Below, piece after piece: positions 1 to 7,657 of a DNA stretch of 47,087 nucleotides; the first letter of the stretch is position 1; each line of letters opens with the position of its first letter. Under the pieces are notes generated by a model, which saw only the letters and a list, made by a program, of their open reading frames with translations, was not told where the DNA came from and did not search any database. The position numbers were made by a program, and so were the translations under genes. The stretch covers positions 1-47,087 of the forward strand of contig JABDRL010000288.1 in the NCBI GenBank assembly GCA_013041765.1, read 5' to 3'. The DNA comes from Dactylosporangium sp. Its GTDB lineage: Bacteria; Actinomycetota; Actinomycetes; Mycobacteriales; Micromonosporaceae.

Positions 1-1441
1 CTCCTCGGCCGAGGAGACCCGGGACCTGTCGTCGTATCTGGAGACGACGGTGGTCATCGCCCTGCCGACGATCTCGACCGACCCTGTCGATGAGCTGGTG
101 GAGCGGGTCCGCTCGCGGGTGTCCCGCGCGGTCGACTCCCTTCAGGTCGCGGCCTTCCTGGAATCCGAGGGCCTCAGCGACCGCATCGCCCGCGTCGAGT
201 ACGGCTACGCCGACATCTTCCGGCTGGCCGACGAGGTCTATCGGCGCCTGGGGCCGTGCGAACCGACCCCGTGGCCGGCCGAGGCGATCCGGCCGGACCG
301 GATGCGAGCGCTTCGCGATGTGCTGCACGGTTCGCTGTACCTGCTGCCCGCGGCGGTGTTTCCGGCGGTCCTGACGGTGGTCGGCCGCCGCTCGCTGGTG
401 CTCGGGCTGATCCTGGCCGGCGGGTTGGCCTGGATGCTGGCCGGTGGGGCCAGCTGGCTGGCCTACCGCTTGCTCGGTGCGGGCCGCCCCGGCGACGCCG
501 CCCGGGTGCTGCGCTGGTCCGCCCTGGGCGGGCTGCCGCTCGCCGCGGCCCTCGGCCTGAGCGTCGTCCTGGTGACCGGGGACGCGCCGTGGCTGATCGC
601 CGTCGCCGCCGGCCAACTGGCCTATCAGATGGCCAGCACGCTGCTGATGTTCTACCAGCGGGAACTGCTGCTCGCCCCGATCATGGCGCCAGCGGTCGCG
701 GTGGGCATCGGCTACCTGTTCCTCGGTTCGCAGCTGCGGACGCTGGCCATTGCCCTGGCCGGGACCGCCACGGTGGCGGCGCTGGCCCTGGGCCTGCGCC
801 AGACGCTGCCGGGCGGTCGGCAACAGCAGCGACCGATGCCGCGCCAGGTCCTGGTCAGCGAACTGCGAACGCTGCCCCTGGTCGTGCTCTACGCGGCCGG
901 CTCTGCGGCCTTCCTGCTGCACGCGCAGGTGCCGTACCTGCTCGACCGGATCGATATCGCGGTCACCGTGCTGCCCCTGATCGTCGGCATGGGGTTCGTG
1001 GAGTGGCGGGCCCGGCGGTTCGGGGAGCGGGCGCGGTTCTGGCTGCGGCGGGTGCGGCTGCCCAGCCAGTTCGTCCGGCGGGTGTGGTGGGCACTGGCGG
1101 TCGAAACCCTGGCCTGCGCGGCGGTCGTCGCGGCGCTGGCCGGGCCGCTGCTGCTGGCCCTCGCCCGGTGGCGCGGCCCGCTGGACCCGGCCAGCGCCGC
1201 CATGGCGGGCGCGTACGCGGTCCTGGCCGGCGCGTACTTCCTGGCGTTTCTTCTGGCCGAGCGCAGCCGGTACGGATGGCTGTGCGGCGGCCTCGGCTGT
1301 GCGATAGCGGCGCACCTGGTAGCGACGTGGATCTATCCGGCCATGGATCCGCTGTGGTACCTCGGCTCCGCAGTGTTGCTCCAAGTGATCTTTATTGCGG
1401 GCCTGGCCCCGGTGCTTGGCCAGGTCCAGCGGTATCGGTAG
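1..1441 (+). CDS. Polytopic membrane protein of polysaccharide locus (5' partial)
   Basis: The reading frame is open to the window edge, so the true start lies upstream; a GTG at 50 is only the first internal candidate. The first ~110 visible residues are hydrophilic and helical. They are followed by about 12 hydrophobic segments, which suits a flippase/exporter-like polysaccharide membrane protein. I see no nucleotide-binding or transferase motif. The gene ends 26 bp before a nucleotidyltransferase and belongs to the same strand-consistent polysaccharide cluster as a GH114-like hydrolase. By analogy with Pel-type loci, where a 12-TM PelG protein accompanies a GH114-like PelA domain, it may be the export component. 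That is inference from topology and neighbours only; sequence similarity to PelG was not demonstrated. Confidence 0.65.
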   Translation, partial: SSAEETRDLSSYLETTVVIALPTISTDPVDELVERVRSRVSRAVDSLQVAAFLESEGLSDRIARVEYGYADIFRLADEVYRRLGPCEPTPWPAEAIRPDRMRALRDVLHGSLYLLPAAVFPAVLTVVGRRSLVLGLILAGGLAWMLAGGASWLAYRLLGAGRPGDAARVLRWSALGGLPLAAALGLSVVLVTGDAPWLIAVAAGQLAYQMASTLLMFYQRELLLAPIMAPAVAVGIGYLFLGSQLRTLAIALAGTATVAALALGLRQTLPGGRQQQRPMPRQVLVSELRTLPLVVLYAAGSAAFLLHAQVPYLLDRIDIAVTVLPLIVGMGFVEWRARRFGERARFWLRRVRLPSQFVRRVWWALAVETLACAAVVAALAGPLLLALARWRGPLDPASAAMAGAYAVLAGAYFLAFLLAERSRYGWLCGGLGCAIAAHLVATWIYPAMDPLWYLGSAVLLQVIFIAGLAPVLGQVQRYR

Positions 1442-1467
1442 TCGAACTGTGGGGAGGCGGATCTGCC

Positions 1468-2196
1468 ATGCATGCGGTCATTTTGGCCGGTGGCAAGGGC
1501 GTGCGGCTGCGGCCGTACACGACGGTGTTGCCGAAGCCGCTGATGCCGATCGGCGACCACCACGCGATCCTGGAGATCGTTCTCCAGCAACTGGCATCGC
1601 GTGGATTTGCCTCGGTGACACTGGCGATCAACCACCTGGGCCGGCTCATCCGGGCATTCGCCGGAGACGGCTCGCGGTGGGGAATGCACATCAACTACAT
1701 CGAGGAGAGCGTGCCGCTGAACACGGTCGGTCCGCTCTTTTGCCTCAAGGACACCCTGCCGGACGACTTCCTCGTCATGAACGGTGACGTCCTCACCAAT
1801 CTTGACTATGGAGAGTTGCTGCATAGCCACCTCCTGTCCGGGGGGCCGTTGACGGTCGCGACAGCGGCTCGCCACGCCAAGGTCGACTTCGGGGTGCTGA
1901 CCGTGTCCGGCGACAAGGTTGTGGGATTCACGGAGAAGCCGTCCATGACCTACTGGGTGAGCATGGGGGTGTACGGCATGTCCCGCAAGACGCTGGAGCC
2001 CTACCAGCCGGGCCTCGCCATGGGGTTTGACCAGCTGGTGCTGGACCTTCTCCGGCGCCGGATCAACCCGGTCACATACCCGTTCGACGGGTTCTGGCTG
2101 GACATCGGCCGGCCGGAGGACTACGACGAGGCCAACCGGGCCTTCGACCGGCTGCGGCCGATCCTGCTCCCCGAGCGGTGTGGGGAGCCGGTATGA
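1468..2196 (+). CDS. Sugar-phosphate nucleotidyltransferase (NDP-sugar pyrophosphorylase)
   Basis: This 242-residue protein starts with the signature of the NTP-transferase family (RmlA/GCP-like): LAGGKGVRLRPYT near residue 6, then PKPLMPIGD. Further on are the metal/nucleotide-binding NGDVLTNLDY and a GFWLDIGRPEDYDEAN tail typical of mannose-1-phosphate guanylyltransferase and glucose-1-phosphate nucleotidyltransferases. It should activate a sugar-1-phosphate to an NDP-sugar in the cytoplasm for the polysaccharide made by this locus. The exact sugar and base are not determinable here. The ATG at 1468 has a GGGGAGG ribosome site 10 bp upstream. The stop overlaps the start of the next gene (ATGA), so the two are translationally coupled. 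The protein is short, with no C-terminal beta-helix acyltransferase domain. Confidence 0.9.
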   Translation: MHAVILAGGKGVRLRPYTTVLPKPLMPIGDHHAILEIVLQQLASRGFASVTLAINHLGRLIRAFAGDGSRWGMHINYIEESVPLNTVGPLFCLKDTLPDDFLVMNGDVLTNLDYGELLHSHLLSGGPLTVATAARHAKVDFGVLTVSGDKVVGFTEKPSMTYWVSMGVYGMSRKTLEPYQPGLAMGFDQLVLDLLRRRINPVTYPFDGFWLDIGRPEDYDEANRAFDRLRPILLPERCGEPV

Positions 2197-3089
2197 CCAG
2201 GGTGCTGCTGTTCGGATCCTCGGGGTTCATGGGCGGACCCGTGCGGGAGGCGCTGGCCGCCGACCCCCGGACCACGGCGTTGACCTGCCCCGGGCGGGCC
2301 CGCCACAACCTGGTCACCGACGACGTGCCAGCGCTGGTGGCCCTGATCGACGAGGTCGCACCGGACGTCGTGGTCAACTGCGCCGGGCGGCTGGCCGGCA
2401 CGCCGACGGAACTCATGGTCGGCAACGCCGTGGTCACCGCCAGGCTGGTCGAGGCCGTCGCGACGGCGGCGCCCGGGGCCCGGGTGGTCCGGATCGGCTC
2501 GGCCGGCGAGTATGGCGCGACCGTCACCGGCACGGCGATCGGGGAGGAGGCCGCGACCCATCCGGTCAGCGCCTACGGCATCAGCCACGTGGCCGCCACC
2601 GACCTCGTGCGCCTGGCCAGCGAGGCCGGGCAGATCGACGGCGTGGTCCTGCGGGTGTTCAACCCGATCGGGCCGCACTGCGGCGAGGAGAACCTGCTGG
2701 GCCGGGCGATGGGCAGGATCCGCGAGGCCATGGGCAACGGGGCCGGCCACATCACGCTCGGCCCGCTGACGGCGTACCGGGACTTCGTCGATACCCGCGA
2801 TGTCGCGACCGCCGTCGTCGCGGCGGCGCTGGCCGCCAAGGTCGACCACCGGGTGCTCAACGTCGGCAGTGGCCGGGCCGTTCCCGCGAGCGCCGCCGTC
2901 GAGTCGCTGGCCAGGGCCGCGGGGTTCGACGGCGAGATCGTCCAGCGGGGGACCGGCTCGGCCAGGTCGGGGACGGTCGACTACATCCGGGCGGACATCA
3001 CCCGCATCCGCACGGCGCTGGGCTGGACGCCGGAACACGACCTGGACAGCACGACCCGGGCCATGTGGAACGCGGCCGTCCGGAGCTGA
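2193..3089 (+). CDS. NAD-dependent epimerase/dehydratase (extended SDR)
   Basis: A 298-residue extended short-chain dehydrogenase. The Rossmann motif appears as GSSGFMG near residue 8, slightly degenerate from GxxGxxG. The catalytic region has the SAYGISH segment, where Tyr is followed by H in place of the usual YxxxK Lys, so the active site is unusual. Later features are VFNPIGP and YRDFVDTRDVA, both typical of NDP-sugar epimerases/dehydratases. It probably reshapes the sugar activated by the upstream pyrophosphorylase. The start at 2193 was chosen over a GTG at 2178 because it gives an ATGA overlap and has GGGGAG just upstream. The substrate is unknown. Confidence 0.82.
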   Translation: MTRVLLFGSSGFMGGPVREALAADPRTTALTCPGRARHNLVTDDVPALVALIDEVAPDVVVNCAGRLAGTPTELMVGNAVVTARLVEAVATAAPGARVVRIGSAGEYGATVTGTAIGEEAATHPVSAYGISHVAATDLVRLASEAGQIDGVVLRVFNPIGPHCGEENLLGRAMGRIREAMGNGAGHITLGPLTAYRDFVDTRDVATAVVAAALAAKVDHRVLNVGSGRAVPASAAVESLARAAGFDGEIVQRGTGSARSGTVDYIRADITRIRTALGWTPEHDLDSTTRAMWNAAVRS

Positions 3090-3124
3090 CACCGCCGGAT
3101 CATCACCACACGATGGAGGAGAAC

Positions 3125-4465
3125 ATGTTCACCACGATCGGTGTCGTCGGGATGGGCTATGTCGGGCTCACCCTGACTGCGGCCCTCGCCCGAAAGGGCT
3201 ACGTCGTCCACGGTGCGGATGCCCAGCCCGCCGTCGTCGAGTCGTTGGCCAGCGGGCACCCGCACATCTTTGAACCAGGGGTGGAAGAGATCTGCACGGA
3301 GCATGTCGGGAAGACGATTTTTGTCGGGGAGACGCTGCCGTCGCGGGGCGTCGAAGTCGCGGTGATCAGCGTCTCGACACCGGTCGACCCGGCGACGCGG
3401 ACGCCGAATCTGACGAATCTCGCCGCGGCCGCCCGCCAGGTCGCGGCCTGCTGCGATCCGCAGACCCTCGTCGTGGTGCGCAGCACCGTGCCCATCGGGA
3501 CCAGCCGCCGGATCGTCCTGCCCGAGCTGCTGGCGGCCTGGGGCAGCGCCCGGCTGGTGATGGCTCCCGAGCGGACCATCCAGGGGCAGGCGCTGCGAGA
3601 ACTGGTCGAACTGCCGCAGGTCGTCGGGGGGCTCGACGAAGCGAGCCTCGCCGCGGGGACGGCATTCTTCAGTGGCCTGGCCAAGCAGATCGTGCCCGTG
3701 TCATCGCTCGAAGCGGCAGAGATGATCAAGTTGGCGAACAACTGTCATACCGATCTCATCTACGCCTACGGCAATGAGATCGCGTTGATCGCCGAGCGCC
3801 ACGGGCTGGACCCGCTGGAGGTCATCCGGTCGGCCAACCTCGACTACCCCAGACCCGACCTGTGCAAGCCCGGCTACGTCGGGGGCGGGTGCCTGTCGAA
3901 GGACCCGTACATCATGATCGACAGTGCGGGGGAGCGTGAACCGTTCCTCGTGGGACGGGCCAGGGAACTCAACGAGCGGCTGCCGGTGCACGTGGCCGAG
4001 GCCGTGGTGGAGATGCTCCGCCGGGCGCGCGGGGGAACCGCGGGGACCAGACTGGCGGTCCTCGGCTGGGCCTACAAGGGCTGGCCGCCGACCGACGACA
4101 TGCGGGGTACGCCGATCGCGTCGATGATGCCGGTGTTCGATCGGGCCGGCATCACGGTGCTCGGGCACGACCCGATGGTCACCGACGACGTGATCCGGGA
4201 CTACGGCGGCGAACCGGTCAGCCTCGACAAGGCCTTCGGTGACAGCGACGGGGTTCTGGTGATCAACGACCATCCCGATTACCGGGCGCTGACCGTGTCC
4301 GAGGTACTGGGGGAGGCCAGACGACCGGCGTTCGTCTACGACTCGTGGCGGGTGATTGACGAAGCCGAGGTCCGGGCCGCCGGGGTGCACTACGTCGGCC
4401 TTGGCTACCTGCCGGCCGGCGGGGCCGGCCCGGAGACCGGATCATCGATGGAGGTGCCAGCATGA
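3125..4465 (+). CDS. UDP-sugar 6-dehydrogenase (UDP-Glc/UDP-ManNAc dehydrogenase family)
   Basis: A 446-residue nucleotide-sugar dehydrogenase. It has the N-terminal NAD-binding GMGYVGLTLTA, the VRSTVPIGTSR strand, a MAPER segment, the central EMIKLANNCHTD helix, and a catalytic cysteine in GGGCLSKDPY (usually GGxCLPKD). The C-terminal UDP-binding domain contains LGWAYKGWPPTDDMRGTP. It oxidises a UDP-hexose or UDP-HexNAc to the uronic acid with 2 NAD+. Features recall the WecC/WbpA group (UDP-N-acetylhexosamine uronates) as much as UDP-glucose dehydrogenases, so the substrate is left open. A GGAGG ribosome site precedes the ATG. The gene end overlaps the next ORF by ATGA. It points to a polymer containing a uronic or aminouronic acid. 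Confidence 0.9.
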   Translation: MFTTIGVVGMGYVGLTLTAALARKGYVVHGADAQPAVVESLASGHPHIFEPGVEEICTEHVGKTIFVGETLPSRGVEVAVISVSTPVDPATRTPNLTNLAAAARQVAACCDPQTLVVVRSTVPIGTSRRIVLPELLAAWGSARLVMAPERTIQGQALRELVELPQVVGGLDEASLAAGTAFFSGLAKQIVPVSSLEAAEMIKLANNCHTDLIYAYGNEIALIAERHGLDPLEVIRSANLDYPRPDLCKPGYVGGGCLSKDPYIMIDSAGEREPFLVGRARELNERLPVHVAEAVVEMLRRARGGTAGTRLAVLGWAYKGWPPTDDMRGTPIASMMPVFDRAGITVLGHDPMVTDDVIRDYGGEPVSLDKAFGDSDGVLVINDHPDYRALTVSEVLGEARRPAFVYDSWRVIDEAEVRAAGVHYVGLGYLPAGGAGPETGSSMEVPA

Positions 4466-5421
4466 GGACGCTACTGCTCGGCGGCGCGGGCTTCATCGGC
4501 CTGCACCTGGCCCGCCGACTGATCGCCGACGGTCACTCCGTGACCATCGTTGACGATTTCTCCCGGGGGCGGGACGACGACGACCTCGCGGCGGTCCGGG
4601 CGGAACCCGCCGTCGAGATCATCTCCGGCGATCTGACCGACCCCGCGACCTGGGCCGGCCTGCCGCACGGCTGGGACCAGATCTACCTGCTGGCCGCCGT
4701 GGTCGGGGTCCGCAACGTCGAGCGGGACCCCGCGCGGGTGGTGCGGGTCAACACCTTCGCGGCCCTGCACCTGCTCGATTGGCTCGAACCGGGGGAGCTG
4801 GTCTTCTTCGCCTCCACCAGCGAGGTCTACGCCGGCGGCGTCGAGCTGGGGGTCGCCACGGTGCCCACCCCGGAGACCGTCCCCGCGGTCGTCGCCGACG
4901 TCACCGCACCCCGCTTCGCCTACGCCGTCAGCAAGATCCTCGGGGAGGCCGCGTTCATCCACGGCGCGCGGGCCGGCGGATTCCGTGCGATCGTCGCCCG
5001 CTTCCACAACATCTACGGGCCGAGAATGGGTGCGGACCATGTGATTCCGGAAATGTCGCTGCGGGCGGCCCGGGGCGAGGACCCGTTCCGGGTGTGGGGC
5101 TTCGACCAGTACCGGGCCTTCTGCTACGTCGACGACGCCGTGGAGGCGATGATCCGGCTGATGGCCACACCATCGGCGGCGGGCCAGATCGTGCACATCG
5201 GCAACGACGCCCAGGAGACCAACATTGGTGATCTGGTCAAACTGGTGCTGCGGGTCGCCGGTACCAGCCCCGCCCTGGAAATCCTGGCGGCGCCACCGGG
5301 CTCGGTGGCCCGCCGCTGCCCCGACCTGTCCAAGCTGCGGGCACTGACCGGATACGAGCCGGCGGTCTCGCTGGAAGAGGGCGTGCGCCGGACCTTCGCC
5401 TGGTACCGGCGGTGCGCCTGA
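4462..5421 (+). CDS. NAD-dependent epimerase/dehydratase (UDP-glucuronate decarboxylase/4-epimerase-like)
   Basis: A 319-residue extended SDR with a perfect Rossmann GGAGFIG at residues 8-14, an acidic strand end (IVDDFSRG), the FFASTSEVY segment, and the catalytic FAYAVSKILGE (YxxxK). These are followed by RFHNIYGPRMG and the FCYVDDAVEA motif of NDP-sugar epimerases and decarboxylases. Position directly after the UDP-sugar dehydrogenase, in ATGA overlap, suggests it acts on the uronic acid product, either as a 4-epimerase or a decarboxylase. This assignment is inferred from context. Compared with the SDR at 2193 this one has all catalytic residues. Confidence 0.87.
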   Translation: MRTLLLGGAGFIGLHLARRLIADGHSVTIVDDFSRGRDDDDLAAVRAEPAVEIISGDLTDPATWAGLPHGWDQIYLLAAVVGVRNVERDPARVVRVNTFAALHLLDWLEPGELVFFASTSEVYAGGVELGVATVPTPETVPAVVADVTAPRFAYAVSKILGEAAFIHGARAGGFRAIVARFHNIYGPRMGADHVIPEMSLRAARGEDPFRVWGFDQYRAFCYVDDAVEAMIRLMATPSAAGQIVHIGNDAQETNIGDLVKLVLRVAGTSPALEILAAPPGSVARRCPDLSKLRALTGYEPAVSLEEGVRRTFAWYRRCA

Positions 5422-5449
5422 GTCGGCTCTGGCGCCTGGGGAGGTTGGC

Positions 5450-6145
5450 ATGACCGACAGGAAGCCGATCTGCTTCTACTACGGAGCGGGCCAGCTTGAA
5501 GCGTTGACCAGGTACCAGCGGGTGGTGCTGCAACCGGAGTTCTTCCTGCCGAGGCAGCTGGGGTTTCTCGCGGCTCGGGGGGTGCAGACCCTCGCGTACC
5601 TGTCCCTGTCAGAGGACCAGGGGCCGCCGGCACCGTGGCAGCGGCCGGAGCGCAACGCCGACTGGGGCGGGATGTTCGTCCATGTTGACCATCCGCTGTG
5701 GGTGGACCATATGGTCAGGCAGGCCCTGGCCGCCATGGCATCGGGGTTCAGCGGGCTGTTCCTGGACACGCTCAATGTGGAACTGACGTTTCCGGAAGAC
5801 GTCCCCCACCTGCTGAAACTGGTCGGGGCGATCGTTGAGGAGGCCAAGCCGGCGTACCTGCTGGCCAACCGGGGCTTCGGCATGTTGCCCCAGCTGGCAG
5901 AACTGGTCGACGGCATTCTCTTCGAGTCGTTCTCCGCCCGCTGGACGGATGAGGGCTATGCCCCGTGGCCGCCGGATGTGCTGGAGTTCCATGCCCAGAT
6001 CGCCGAGCGGCTGCTTCAGCTCAACGTTGAGCTGTATGCCCTGGACTACGCCGACAGCCCGGGACTCGCCGACTTCGCGGTGCGTCGGGCACGGCAGTTC
6101 GGGTTGCAGTGTGTGGTGAGCGACCGGGCGCTCTCGCGGGTGTGA
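5450..6145 (+). CDS. GH114-like endo-alpha-1,4-polygalactosaminidase (TIM barrel)
   Basis: A 231-residue protein with the pattern of GH114/PelA-hydrolase-like TIM barrels. It has an N-terminal strand CFYYGAG, then VVLQPEFF, TLAYLSLSE, a GLFLDTLN strand with an acidic residue, LLANRGFGM, a VDGILFESF strand with a Glu, and LYALDYADSP near the C-terminus. Known members cleave alpha-1,4-linked galactosamine polymers or modify Pel-type exopolysaccharide. No signal peptide is visible from this start, so the protein may be cytoplasmic, or the family member may act as a processing partner of the synthase. An AGGTTGGC region rather than a strong Shine-Dalgarno precedes the ATG. It is the last gene of the polysaccharide operon and hints that the polymer contains galactosamine. 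Confidence 0.75.
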   Translation: MTDRKPICFYYGAGQLEALTRYQRVVLQPEFFLPRQLGFLAARGVQTLAYLSLSEDQGPPAPWQRPERNADWGGMFVHVDHPLWVDHMVRQALAAMASGFSGLFLDTLNVELTFPEDVPHLLKLVGAIVEEAKPAYLLANRGFGMLPQLAELVDGILFESFSARWTDEGYAPWPPDVLEFHAQIAERLLQLNVELYALDYADSPGLADFAVRRARQFGLQCVVSDRALSRV

Positions 6146-6276
6146 GCGACGCCGCGCGAGCCACGGGGTCTGTCCATCCCCGCGGCCCGCGCGGCGGGTG
6201 CCGCTTCGCCGCCGGGGCCAGCCCGGCCGGGTGTCCGGACCCGGTTGGCCCCGGACCCGGTTGGCCTCTGGCCCGG
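6146..6276. other. Intergenic stretch with short direct repeat
   Basis: This 131-bp convergent intergenic region separates the polysaccharide operon (+) from a gene on the minus strand. It is strongly GC-rich and contains GGACCCGGTTGGCC-type units repeated back to back around 6237-6266. The units can form alternative GC-rich stems, so a bidirectional terminator is possible. No T tract is present. Confidence 0.3.
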
Positions 6277-7371
6277 CTAGCCCTTGGCGAGCGTGGCGAG
6301 TATGGCCTTGGCCTCGGCGACGGTCTTGTCCTTGATCTTTGACTTCGGGGTGTAGGCGTCGGCGAACGTGGTGACCTCCGTGGACAGGGACAGGTTGCCC
6401 GATCGGAGTTCGACGGTGTATGTGCTCACCTTGAGGCCCAGGTCCCAGTCTCGGCTGGTGCCGTAGGCCTCGTCGCCGAGACCGGAAATGGTCGTGTCGT
6501 AGTACATGCTCTGGTCGAAGCTCAGACTGACCTCGTAATCGTCCTTCGCGTCTGCCAGCTCTTCGAACACCTGCACCGCGACGTTGAGTGTCACCTTGAC
6601 CCCCTCGGCGGAGCGCAGGTCAAACCGGCACTCGGCCCGCTGGTACAGGTCCTCCACCTCGGAGTCGTTTTTCTCCAGGCCCTCTTTCTCCCTGGCCCAG
6701 TCGCCGAGCGGGGACAGATCGATCTCTGTGCACAGGTTGCTGATCATGGCGTAGGTGCCGCCGGGCGGGACGGTGCCGGTGGCGCTGGGCTCGGCGGTGG
6801 CCGTCGACGACGGCGTGGCCGGATCGGAGGTCGCGCTGGGCTCGGTGCCGAAAAAATCTCCATTCGCGAGGCTGTTGAAGAGCAGTACCCCGCCGCCCAG
6901 GCACAGCACGAGCAGCAGGGCGACGCCACCGAGAATCCACCCCAGGGGGCTGCGGGATTTCGTTGCCGCCGCTGGCGGGGGCGGTTGCCAGGCCGGCGGT
7001 GGGGTGGGCTGGTGCGGCTGGCCGGGGTAGGGGGACATCGGCTGGGGCTGGCCGGGGCCCGGGTACGGGGGCGCGCTGTGCTGGTGTGGTGGGCCCTGGT
7101 GGCCGAACGGCGAGGGCTGCATATCCGGCTGGTACGGCAGGTGCGGCGGCGGCCCGGCCTGGTATGGCCCGGGTTGTGCCGGGTCAATGGGATACGGGCC
7201 CGGCTGCGGGGGAACGACGGGGTACTCCAGGTTCGGCGGGGGGCCGGCCTCCGGCCGCGGGGCGGGCGGGTACGCCGCATCGGCTTCCGGGGGCAGGGTG
7301 TAGCCGGCAGGAGGGTCGTGTGGTTCCCCAGCCGGCTGCGCGTTCGGATCGTCTGCGGAAGGGTAGGTCAC
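6277..7371 (-). CDS. Proline-rich single-pass membrane protein with extracellular domain
   Basis: A 364-residue protein. Residues 1-140 are low-complexity Pro/Gly/Tyr/Gln-rich (many PPG, PYP and PGQP units). A single transmembrane helix follows (WILGGVALLLVLCLGGGVLLF), then a Ser/Thr/Ala/Pro linker and a ~160-residue extracellular domain with two cysteines. The topology, a cytoplasmic disordered Pro-rich tail followed by one TM and a small outer domain, is common in actinobacterial DUF3558/sensor-like or lipoprotein-like surface proteins. I do not recognise the family of the outer domain. It is divergent from the cellulase gene at 7658 and shares a 286-bp promoter region with it. The function is unknown. 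Confidence 0.75.
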   Translation of the reverse strand: MTYPSADDPNAQPAGEPHDPPAGYTLPPEADAAYPPAPRPEAGPPPNLEYPVVPPQPGPYPIDPAQPGPYQAGPPPHLPYQPDMQPSPFGHQGPPHQHSAPPYPGPGQPQPMSPYPGQPHQPTPPPAWQPPPPAAATKSRSPLGWILGGVALLLVLCLGGGVLLFNSLANGDFFGTEPSATSDPATPSSTATAEPSATGTVPPGGTYAMISNLCTEIDLSPLGDWAREKEGLEKNDSEVEDLYQRAECRFDLRSAEGVKVTLNVAVQVFEELADAKDDYEVSLSFDQSMYYDTTISGLGDEAYGTSRDWDLGLKVSTYTVELRSGNLSLSTEVTTFADAYTPKSKIKDKTVAEAKAILATLAKG

Positions 7372-7404
7372 GGTCGCACCCTAGCCGGTGGCTGTGCTGC
7401 TCGA

Positions 7405-7423
7405 TGTCCCGAAGACCGGGACA
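7405..7423. promoter_or_regulatory. Perfect 7-bp-arm inverted repeat in divergent promoter region
   Basis: TGTCCCG, a 5-bp spacer, then CGGGACA. It lies between the minus-strand membrane protein (start 7371) and the plus-strand cellulase (start 7658), close to the former. This is the layout of a dimeric repressor operator. No regulator is assigned. A CebR-like cellulose-utilisation operator was searched for by eye in 7372-7657 and not found. Confidence 0.4.
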
Positions 7424-7657
7424 CGGATGTCAATGTGATAGCGATCGCCCGCTCGCGGCTGGGCGTGTCGCTGGTGCCTGGCTGCCGTCGTGGACCTTTC
7501 ACCCGGCACCGAGCCGGTGAGCAGGGCAAGCGGGTCCCCGGGGGATGCGGTCCTGCACCGTCCGACCAGGGCGGGGATACAGTCCGGCAACATCCGCCGG
7601 TCACCGTCCGGCAACCGTGCGCGAAGTCGAGCCGACGGAAGGAAACGGAGGCCTGCC

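Noticed and set aside
2178-2192. Upstream GTG start for the first epimerase
   Set aside because: The ATG at 2193 gives an ATGA overlap, better ribosome-site spacing and a proper Rossmann start.
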